Shown: piece after piece, positions 12,801 to 24,800 of the stretch | How the letters are laid out: each line of letters opens with the position of its first letter | How positions within the stretch are numbered: position 1 is the first letter of the stretch | Source: Stichopus chloronotus | Lineage: Eukaryota > Echinodermata > Holothuroidea > Aspidochirotida > Stichopodidae | Direction: 5' to 3' | Assembly: GCA_021234535.1 (NCBI GenBank) | Contig: CM037835.1 | Span: forward strand, 6,200,001-6,264,000 | DNA length: 64,000 nt | Program-made: the position numbers and the translations under genes | The notes under the pieces: model-generated | What the model saw: only the letters and a program-made list of their open reading frames with translations | Told to the model about the DNA's origin: nothing | The model's database searches: none

Positions 12801-15800
12801 GTAACGGTAATGCTGAATGGGATGGACCAGTTACGTTTACTTTATTTAGTTTCAGAACCAGGAAGCTGTTTTGGACTCACCAAGGACCCTATACCATATT
12901 GACTGAATGTTAACATTCTATTGACCCACACATTTTGCCTTGCTTTTCTCTTCTTTTGTTTAAATGGTACTGTTTCTGGTTTCAGTTTACGCTTTTGTGA
13001 AAATCAAGTAATATTTGAATGAAAGGTTAACCAATACTGGCATATGCATGAACTGAAGGATAATGCAAAAATCAGGGTCGATGCAAGCGAAGCAATAATG
13101 CATCCAGCAATACCATTGACACACGAGAGTAAAAAGCAAGTACAATTTAAGGGTCCAAATTATCCTTTATAATCCCTCAAGGTATTGCCATTCATAATTA
13201 TTTAACTTCAACTGTCTTTCATTTCCAAATCCAATCACTTTACATCTTAAATGCATTCTCATAATTGTGCAGACTCATGGTCACTATTGAAGGACAAAGG
13301 GATAGCCAAATGAGTCGACCTTATGAAACATGTGCATATAAGAAAACTGAAAGCTACGTAGAATTGTCAGGCCAAACAAAATCAGCTGGTTTTACACTAG
13401 ACAAATGAAGACATCTTTTGGCTGATTTGTTTAGAGGTAGTGACTTAATTTTTGGTGAACGACTATGCAACAGACACCCCACACTACTTACCACTAGCTT
13501 CCTGACGAAGGCTATGATCTTTGGGGCAGCATTTCCTCTGAACATCTTCCTGTAATCCTTCCTGACCTGCAGAGACAAAATAAATTATGCAAGCCTGATA
13601 ATATTTCATGACAAATCACAGTCACCGACACATTACATCCATCCATCTATCCAGTCGATGCATACATTATTAACCACACCTCTCGAGAGACACGGTCTCT
13701 TATCATAGCATGAGATGTATCAAAACTGAGGCAAAGTCATAGTATACTATTCCAATTTGAGTAAACATTGTTCACAGCACCAAATAGATTTATCTCATCA
13801 TTTCGTTAGTGTTAGCAATGAAACCATTAAAAAAAAGATTCATACAAATGAACCTGTTAAATGTTTCAAACTTTGGTTAGAAATAAGCAAAAACTATACT
13901 TTTTCTTTTTGAATGTCTCCAGTTAGATAAAATAAACTCTACATCACATCCATGGCCTCCCATGAAAGCAAATGGAAATTGGATAACTTTGCCACTTCAC
14001 ATATTGACATTATCTTGACAATACCTTCCATCCCAGATAATACTTGTGGATGATGTTTGCAGCCCACACACAGCGGGCATGGTGTTTGAGCTTCTTTAGC
14101 TCCTGACGTGCCTGGTAGCCCCTCCAGTGGCAGGTGATGGTAGTCGATGCCTCCTTCATCTTCAAGAAATCACGTCTTTTCTGAAAGTTTTCAGACATGA
14201 CAGGAAAAGAAGGTAATGATAATGTGAGGAATCTTCATAACATGTAAGGCCATAATATCTGGTTGTGTTCATCGTTATATTATGTTATACCCTGAAATCA
14301 GTTGACAACTTCTTATAGACATCTTCCTCACAACATAAAAGAAGAGTATAGTATTTAAAACTGTTATTTCCTCAACTCTTTGAGAAATGATATCTGCCAA
14401 AAACAGTGCAGTTTTCATTAAATATGAGGCAAGAAAGTAAAACAGAGAAATGCTGTTAATAAACTGTTGTATACAAAAAGTGAAGTTTTAATAGCAATTA
14501 CAACACTTTAAGTGGAGAACAAGATCACATTACAAAGGTTCTCAATAATCTTAGAATGAAGCAGCATCATCAATTATTGGATCTTCATGATCACACACTG
14601 CAGAAAAGAAGTTACTTTAGCCTGTCAAATTGATCGTTTAGTGTAATGTGAGTCCTTTAAGACTAGGACTGAGAGAACGACATAATGGGTCTTGCAAGAT
14701 CAATGATTTTTTATCACTTCAAGAGCAAGTACCACAGAGGATTTTAGATGTAAGAAATTAACATAAGAGGTATGGTTCCACACAGCATCATCAGCAAAGG
14801 AACATGAAATTCATTGAAGATATCACTTTGATAGTGAAGGGCAGAAATATGTAAATTAGAATGTCTTTATTAATGAAACCAAATGTTATTCAAATTGATA
14901 AAATGAAGCTTAACTTGATGAAACATACAAGAACCCAATGTAACAACAAGAGAGAAGAAATGTCAGCGAGCTTGAAACATTTTCCTGTCCCCTTTATCCT
15001 GGTTTTACATTTTTCTTATTTTTTTGCGATACTTTTTTTACTAGTTTCCTTATGGTTTCAATACTTTGCTTTGTAAGAATATTGAATTCATTGTCAATAT
15101 TAGGCTCATAACAGACACAATCTTTGCCTGAAATCTGTAAAGCAATGATTCTTTCTGTTTGACTTTACAATACTGCATTTTAACTCTTTGTCGATCAGTC
15201 TGAAGCCTATCCCTACCATGTAACCTCTGACTCGAGTTTCGATGATAATTGCACTCGCTCTCATCAGTTGGTAATTCTTCTTTGCAGAGTAGCCTCTGAA
15301 CCACTTCTGGATAAGAGTGGCAAGGGTGTGCATGTTCCGCTTTCTTCTGTCCTCCAGATCAAACAACTGCATTTGTGGATTGGAAGAGAAAAAGACATAT
15401 CAACACAGTTCTTATCCTTGGTGCATTATCTTTGGCATTGCCTGTAGTCTGACAAACCATAAATAAATGAGACACAATAAAAAAAAGTTTCAATTGGTTC
15501 TTACTAGTTACTACCTTGTATTAAGGAATAACATGTACAGTACTCCCAATGAAGGAATATTGGCTGATATATGTATATTTCATCACACCTGAAACAAGAC
15601 TGTAAATTGAAAATGACCAGAGTTATGAGATCCCAGTTCTTGAAGGTTGTCCAAATAAATGTTTTCTGTCTTTTGTAATTTGCCTTCACTGAATTCTTTT
15701 CAATGTATGCACTTGAAAATATCTTGTTGCAAGCTACAGCATAAACTTCTTTTTGCTATACACATATTAAATTCAACACACAAACACTTCAGATAACTTT

Positions 15801-18800
15801 TCAGTCGTCACCAATTTTTTTCAAAAGCAATGGAATTCTTCTCCTGGCCCATCTATCACATTGTACGAGATCGCAAGTTCATCCAAGTCACATGGAACCC
15901 TCACTCAATGAATAGGGTATAACATCACAAAAAGGAGTTTGATTTCAATTTTTCTATTAAAGTTCTACTAAAGGTTTGGAGATAATTTTTATTACTGACA
16001 GTAAGTACTGACATTGTAAATCACACATTTAATAGTCTTTTTCATTGATCAACTTCAATGATGAGCACATCATTTTGAAATGTGTTTTCAAAATATTCTT
16101 TTGTTTTCAAAAACTTAACAGTCCCAGTGGATTTTTGAGTGACAATCAACAAGTAAGTCTAGAAGTCTGTTAGGATCATAAACATGGCACGGAACAGATT
16201 TCAGAAGTCAAAATTCTGTACATACTTCATGGTTACAGTAATCAAAATGGTAAACTCACAAATCTCTGTTTTCATAGTAATTATAACTATCACAAAGTAG
16301 TAATCTGACACCCGGTTTGAAACAACTCCCCAAAACAGACTTCTCATGACCTTGACTTGAATGATTTATTAACATGATTTGACAAATAATAGCAAATGAA
16401 ATTAGTTACTACATGTAACAAATGCAACCAGTCATGGGAAGAAACTTACAGTTCTTGGGTCACGGATGAATATCTTCGACTTTCCGATAGCATACTCGTC
16501 AGGTTTGAACTTGAGATACTTCATGAGTTCCTTGACCCCATCTATAGGTTCCCCTTCCCAGTTCGGCCAGGTCTGAGGACACAACATCTTGTACCTGGCC
16601 AGGAATGACTGAAACAGCTGCCTGAATGCATACCCAGCCCGTCTCACTCGGACATTTTCCAGTAATCTGTTAAAAGGGAAGAAAAGTGATAATGAAGCAA
16701 TTCCACTCACAGAATTTAGATAACTAAATTATTAATGAACCGAATCAGTGAGCTACACTTTAAGGTGAGCTTGAGGGAAAATGACAACAGACACCAAATT
16801 AGGGAGCAATTTATGATTTGAAAAAAGTTGATAATGCAAAGTGACAAGCAAACACTGATTGATCACTGAAACAAACATGAAATTTAAGTTGAGTAGCAAT
16901 CTACTCAAATAGAAGCAGTAAATGCCAAGTGTTTGTATAAGATGGGGGCTCTGATATCAGTCACTGGTTACTACAAATGGTAGTGAATGAGATATGCATG
17001 GTAAAACTCATAAAAAGCAGACTCTACAACCAACCCCACACCTCCCCCCCCTCAGAAAAAAAAGTATCCAAGGTCTTTGAACTTAGAGACACCCTGAAAC
17101 CACAAGCTTTCATTAATAACTCACCCGAGGTATCTGACCTGATGTCTGACTAAAGCTTCATCAAAGTCACTACTTTGCTTCAATTCATTAGGCTAGAGAA
17201 GAAAATAAAAAAAAAACAAAGTATTAAAAAAGTGTGGCAGTAGACCAAATAATCAATGATGCTGTAATGTCTGGCATACAATGCAAATACTCCACTTAAT
17301 GAAAGGATAGACACTGATGCCTCATACATCCTAATTAATGACTGGTAACTTGTACCTAATACTCTACAATGATGTCATCTCACATGTCTTGTTATTAACA
17401 CCACATATTACTGAATTCTCTGGTTTATGCCTCGCACAGAACTGATGCCCTTGTAGTTTGAACCTCTACATCCCACCCTTACATCGCATTGATGCAATAT
17501 ATATCATGATGTTTCAAGTGCTACAGAAATGCTAGAGCATGTTAACACTGATAACCTTCCCTGAGACTGTATGCCATACACTGTCTTCTTGAATGTGTCA
17601 AACAAATACTGTAGGAATGCCCTCATCAACATCAAACTGCATTAATGTCATATATACCTTGCATCACACACTGCAAAAATGTCCCAATTATCTCGTGCCA
17701 CACACTGCAGCAACGTCCTCTGTATCTTGCGTCAAACATTAACACAGTTTCCTTTACAACGGGTGTCACACATAGTAGCAATGTCCTTAAACATTTTGGT
17801 TGTGTCAAACATTGCAGCAATGCGCTCTATGTTTAACCTAAATGAGGATGCTCATTATACCTTGCCTCAAGTGCTTATTAAACAAACTGATGCTATTTTT
17901 AAGTTTGTGTCAAATGCTGTGATTAACATACTACCCTAAATATCTGTGTTTCAAAACACAGTATTGATCTGTGCATATCTGATAAGCATAAAACACTTTT
18001 CCATTGATGGCATGCTACATAATTATTTCAGCAGTTTGCAGAAGCTAATAGTGACCTTTGACCTTTACCTTGATACATCTGATGTAATTTGGGTCTTTGG
18101 CCAATAGATTCTTCATCAGTTCAGCCACAGAATTCTAAAAGAAAAATGAGAAAATACCAAAACATTTATGTGATTATTAGCATGGACATAATCTTAAGGG
18201 CACATTGTCTTTCTCAAGAAGTAGTTCTAAGGTCCAATGTAAGGCATGAAATCTTTCTGCATGTTGTTCTCGGGTAAGGAAAGTAATCCTTCTGCATGAT
18301 GTCCTCTCACATGTAAGAAATACAATCCTTGTGGAAGGTCCTCCTCATATAAGGAGTGAAATCCTTCTGCGTAATGACCTCAGACGAAGAATAGAATTCT
18401 TCTGCATTAGGTTCTCATGTGACAAATGGAATCCATTTGCATCAAGGTTCTCAAGGAAGGAATAAAATCCTTTTGCATAAGTCCCTCATGTAAGCAATGG
18501 GATCCTTCTGCATAAGGTCCACACATGAGGAATGAAATCTGTTTGCATAATATCCTCACATGAGGAATGGAATCTTTTTGCATAAGGGACTCAAGTAAGT
18601 AATTAAATGCAAAAGGGCCTCAGGTAAACTAATGAGGTTCTTTGGATTAATTCTCATTCTTGTTTTTACATCATTATCCCTCTAATTTTACAAGTACCCC
18701 ACATTTGTTTCCACTTTCCAGGAAACATGTTTTTTTTTTTCTGCAGATAAAGGGGTCACATCCATCTCTCTAAAATCAGAAGTACAAATCATACGGTACA

Positions 18801-21800
18801 ACCCATGTTAGCATGTAGGAAGTATTTGGGTTCAAGTTTAAAAAAAGGTTTTATTTTTCAAATAAGTAACCAAAGAAGAGTTATTGATTAGCATGAGCCA
18901 GATATGGCAGAGAGTCTACAAGAGACTCTAACAATTTTATCTTTCTTTCTCTCGATCTGTCTCACACAAAAAATTCTTCAGAGATGCTAATGAAAGTGGA
19001 ACTTCGGGATCCACCCTTCAGAAAAATTACAGTATCGTGCTATCACAGCAGTCACTTCCTGGTACCAAACTATACATGTAAAGTCATGCAGAAGTGGTAT
19101 AAAGCTATGTTATACATTAATAAGGCAGTAACATTGTTCACGCCTTGACACACAAGTTACATTTTTACGCATTTTACCAATTCACTTCTTGCCTCTATTG
19201 AATCTTATCCCTTGGCCATGAAATAAGTCTTTTGTTTCTCTTTCATTTACATGTTATGGCTAGAATCAAACACTAAAGATAAACTTTGCAGACATAAAAA
19301 AAACTCCAGCAGAAACCAAAGTAAAAATATACATATCAAACTGGAAAAAAAAATGCTACAAATTTGTTCCCACATACATCAAATCTCTTCTACTTTGTTT
19401 TAGTGAATACATCTGACATTGTTTAAGAGGAAACTTTAAAAATATTACCTTTGTCTCAAACTTGTCTGAGGTATATAAACCATTTAGTTTTGCTATAAAT
19501 TCTGAATAAACACTACTGCAAAACATCATGTTCCACAAGCTTTTTAGTAACAATTATCTTCACTGTCAGCGGAATTTGAGTAAGATACTTCCTGACTTTC
19601 CTACATTTCTTAGGTCATAATACACTGTTGAAGCAGAAAGAATGGCAGAAGACTAAAGTTGATTATTCTTTAAACCTACATTTGTGATGATTTTCAAGTA
19701 TAGATGCAAAACAAAAGAAGACTATTCACATTTATATCTACTCTGAAAGATGGTTGGAGAGAAGTGTGTGAATCTGAGGAAGAAAATAGCTTGTTCATTG
19801 GATAAACATCATGACAGAAAGAAATAAATACATGGTGGCTATGTTTCATTTGCAATGTGTATGTATAAAGTGTTACTGAGTCAATACATAATATCATATT
19901 CATAATGAGAGAGACATCGTCAAGATGGCCGATGACTTTGAAGTTACACAGTTCAAGTAACCAACATTATCAAATGAGGTCTTCATATCCTCGAGCTCGA
20001 GCATTTCATGCAACCACTGGATGGCGGCATTAAAACTAAATGTACAAATGACTTAGACTACTAAACATGCAGCATCATTTAGCCTCTTTGTCTCATCGCT
20101 TCATTTCTGAAAAAAGTGATGCTGTAGCAATGTCAACTTGAAGCTGTTTGATGTATCGACTTTAACAGTTATTTGTCTTCAGGGAGAAAGACTGAAAACA
20201 TTTGAATGTACCATGTAAACTTTTGTAGGGAACTCACATGATAAAAGTGGAGCAACAAGAACAAAGTGCAGGGTGTATACTAAACTAGTGACATGTGACT
20301 GATAAACTCTTGCTTTAAATAAAGTATGTATCTTTGACACAACAGTGCCAAATTGGGTAAGTCTACAAGCCATCACAGTTGCATCAGCATCTCATTTCAT
20401 TGCATTAGTACTATATTAAGTTGTGCTAGTACCTCATTAAGTTGTATCAATACTTCATTGAGCTGTATCAGTATTTCATTCAGTTATATCAGTACTTCAT
20501 TAAACTGTATCAGTGTCCCGTTAAGCTGCCTCAGTGGTTCACTGAGTTGCATCAGAGTGTGTGGATTTTTAGAGAGCTGCTGATACACACACATTTTCAT
20601 GTTTTATTATTTAGTTTGTTTTAAACTTGCTAGGAATGAAAAATTATATGAGTCTGTGTTGTAAAACATATTCAATAAATCACTTAATAGAGATATGATG
20701 ATGAAGAGTCAAAGGAGCTATAGGTTAATGGAGAGATGACATTGAAGATCAGACTGGATATCTTAACTAACGAAGAAAACGCTACGAATGTGAAACAATG
20801 ATCTAGTAAGCCATCGACACTTTCGTTGCTATGGTAAGAAGTAAAAGGCCTTTCAGAAAACTTTCTCTCCACTTTAACAGAGATGACACATCAAAATGTG
20901 AAGTAAATGTAAGATAATTTACATGTAAAAAGATTTAAATGATTTTGTATGTTATCTTGTGAAGTGCTTCAGCAAGATGCAACTTTGTCTAAACATAATC
21001 ATAATTTCTTTATATGTTATCTTGTGAAGTTCTCTAGCAAGATGCAATGCTATCCAAGCATAATCGTAGTTTCTCTTGTATGTAAGATATCTTGTAGTAA
21101 ACAAAAGAAAGGTGAAAAAACTTGTAACTTGTTACAGAAATGCAACCATTAAAAACCAGAAAGCCAAAAGGCTTTGTAATTCCTTGCTACATGGTTATAT
21201 TATAACAAGCATGAATTATCCACATGACAAGTATGAGATCAACTGCAGTTACTGGTCTTGAAACACCACATTAATAAGCCTTTAACCCAAATAACCTTTA
21301 TTTTGGTGATCTCAAATGACATTTGACATCCACTAAAAGCAATAGGGATCACTTACCCAGTCAAGTATGACATCAGTCAACATTTAACTTCTGGAGATAA
21401 TGTGTTAGCAAGGTTTCACTTAGGGTGACCTCAAACAACATTTGACCTCCAGAAAAAACAATAGGAGTCATCTACTCAATATGACTAACCCACACACCAA
21501 GTATGACATCAGTCCCACTTACCCTCCTGGAGATACTGTGTTTACAATGTGTTCACAGTTTGACCTAGGGTGACCTCAAATGACCTTTATTCTCCATCAA
21601 AAGCAATAGGGATCATCTACTAAATGTAAACGACCCACACACCAAGTATTACATCAGTCACAGTTACCGTTCTTGAGATTTTGTGTTTACAAGGTTTTCA
21701 CATTTTGACCTCCAGTGACCTCAACTGACCTTTGACCTCCACTGAAAACAATAGGGATCATCTACTCAATATGACCAACCCACACTCCAAGTATGACATC

Positions 21801-24800
21801 AGTCACAGTTACCCTTCTTGAGATACCTTGTTTACAAGGTTTTCACATTTTGACTTCTGGTGACCTCAAATGACCTTTGACCTCCACCAAAACCAATAGA
21901 GATTATCTACTCAATATGACCAACACATACACCCAAGTATGAGATCAGTCATGGTTACCCTTCTTGAGATATCGTGTTTACAAGAAGTGTCACATACACA
22001 CATACACACTCACACATACACACACACACAACATCACCATCGCATAGATTCCTTATGCCTTCGGCAAGGAATCAAAAACAGCTATATAGCTTTCAAAAAT
22101 TGTTGAATTCTCATAATAGTTAACAAAGTAGGCAATCCATGGAGTTGCAATTTTCATCCCTATCACTTTCATAATCATTTGTTCTCAACTATGTTCTTTT
22201 ACACAAAGTTTACTGTGTTCATCTTTATATGCACATGCTACATATGTGGGCAATGAAAGTAAAAAACACAAAAGTAGGCTGCATTAAACTTTCATCAACT
22301 CTTTTGGGCATCGGCAATGTGGAAAAGATCCATCAACGGCATAATGAGCTTTTACAATGACTAATTTGGCTTGGTGGTGTGAAGAAAGGTACCCCTCATT
22401 CACAATCTATTAATGTCAGGCAAGTTGCAAGTATTCCCTGCAGTGTGCTGTGTTGTACATATTCAGCTTATTATGAAAGTAAGTGCTGAAAATTCCAAAT
22501 TATTGAGTGAGACACTGTCACTGTCGAAAGGAACAATTTCTGAACTGTGTACCAAGAAATAATGTGTGCATCAAAGTATCCCTCGGATCAAAATTCACTC
22601 TGCAGGCATGTTGAATTACCCTTTAAGGAGCGCACAATGACACATATCTGCATATGCTGTATTACCGTCGAATAAGTTGCGGGTTACCTGACTGTTCAAT
22701 GGGCTACGAAAAGAAAAAATACTGTAATATGGATGCTGCCATGAGAAGTGATGAATACTGTTTGCAAGCTCTTTGCTCTTTATGTTCATATACAAGTTAA
22801 AATATTATGGGAAATAGGGTAGGATATAAATATTATGGAGACATGGGTAAGAACTTTGCAAGATGGTGAAACATTTCATCAAAATCGTTTGGCCAATTTG
22901 ACCTCAAAATCTCTTTTACAGATGACATTTGTCAATCTTTAGGATATCAACACATGCAGATAATGCTGGAGGCTTCTGTTTTATAAACTTGGTCCTTGAA
23001 CTTTGACCTATGATTATGGTTAATACCACATCTCTCTAAGCTGAAAGTTGGACATGATATATCAAGAGAGATTGGAGGGAGGCCTTGTTGGTCCCAGCAT
23101 TTGCTAAGTTCCTACAGTATACAATTTTGGGGCCTAGTATAGGCCATGCTGCTGAAAGAAAATTGCTAATTTTGTGATGCCGATACCACATTAAATCAGA
23201 TTAATTTTACTGCACAAGGAAACCGTGCATACAGGATATAACAGCTCTATGCCTTAATTCGTCTTTGAGAAAATCAGGATTTGCCTTGTTGGGATGCTCA
23301 CTTTTCCTTTAAATAACAGAAGAATCCTGATTGATGCAGACAGATGGTAACCCTACCTGTCTTGCAAACACAATATCTCATTACCATGCATCTACCCTTA
23401 AGTTTGAAGTTTATGGCTTTGCCATCCAGAAGATTGTGTCATACTCTTTCAAAGAGTTTTTTTTATTTGACCTTTGATCTATTGACCATTGACCTTATAG
23501 ATATTATCCAAAAATGTGGGAGTACCATTTACTTAACATTTATGACACTTTGAAGTGGGTTTTTGACATTCACACATGCAGATAATGCAAAAAGGATTTT
23601 TTTTTTTGTGACCCTTGAACAACAATGAGCCAGACTGACTCTAAATTTCAAATCCAGGCACCTACCAACCAAGTATGAAATTTATCAACTTATCACTTCC
23701 AGGAGGAGATCGTGACTTACTTTTTCATCGAATACACAAATTCATTTTCACAGCAAACATCAATCGATACTCTCAACCCATGTCATTTGTATACCATAAT
23801 TAAATATATTAATTTCAGTTGAAAACAATACATTTTACGATAGCCTAAAACAGGCTTCCTCAATTCAGTTTGCTGCAGTGCCACATGGTCAATATAATGC
23901 ACCACTAATCATCAAGAAGGGGTTTAACAAGCCAAGAAGGGTTATAAGAAAAGGGGACCCCCTCAACATTTGAAAAGGTTTGTGTTTTAGAAGGGGTTCA
24001 GATGGAAAATTGTGCCAAGTTTGTTACACTAGTCTGTGGGCAGTAACAGGTTTATCATTTTTGAGACACAATAAGTTTCGTCAGCATTGGTTTAATCATG
24101 CTTAACTTTTCAATATTCTCCCAATAGTTTTTGCATGCCACTCCAAACCATGTCGTGCAACATAAGTGGCATGCGCATCCCAATTTGAGGAAGCCTAATC
24201 TAAAGCAAAGTTATAAACTCACTAGTTCTATTCTTCTACATTTTTCTAAATCTACAACCATCATGCTACAAACAGTCGGACATAATTCTCTCTTTTGACA
24301 CTTCAAAATGGTTCAAGATCTGCTGTACTGTCCCTCAGTTTTCAGCGTGCTATCTCTTGGAATGTGTCTAATGACCTCAGGTTCTAACAGTAGCATACAC
24401 TAGTTCCTGCATGCAGATATCTATTGAATAACAGGTTTCTAGGTAAAAGTCACGTAGCTTTGGTCAATGGTGTGTTGTCCCTGGTTAATATGGAACATGA
24501 AATATCGTTGACACAAGGGAAAACCTTTCTAATGTAGCATGCTTTGCTTGGTTCCCATACAGCGTATCTTCAAAGTATTTCTACAATCCATGCTAGAATG
24601 AATGTAAACCACACATAAAGGTTGCTGAACTTACAACAGAGTGATTGCATCTCAGCCAGAACACTATTACAATAGAAGAGAAGCAACTGAAGTTACAAAA
24701 AGCAAAGTAACTGGGTTTCTCTGACCCCCCCACAGCACACAAAAAAAAAGAAGAAAACTTAATCTTGAACACCACAACATGCAGATCCTAAAAACAGCCT

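Larger units (their letters stand above)
12282..15216 (-). other. Introns between neck and tail exons
   Basis: Four introns (12282-12680, 12813-13491, 13567-14024, 14181-15216) separated by the exons described. They are AT-rich single-copy sequence with no repeat or extra exon that I can support. Confidence 0.7.

Noticed and set aside
12854..12875. 22-nt stretch between cattcag and gtgagt, minus strand
   Set aside because: Not a multiple of three, and both neighbouring junctions need phase 0.
17632..17939. Overlapping open frames on both strands
   Set aside because: Produced by the ~35-bp minisatellite.
20353..20624. Overlapping open frames with 8-residue repeats (SCISTSLS-like)
   Set aside because: Explained by the 24-bp minisatellite, whose unit is a multiple of three.
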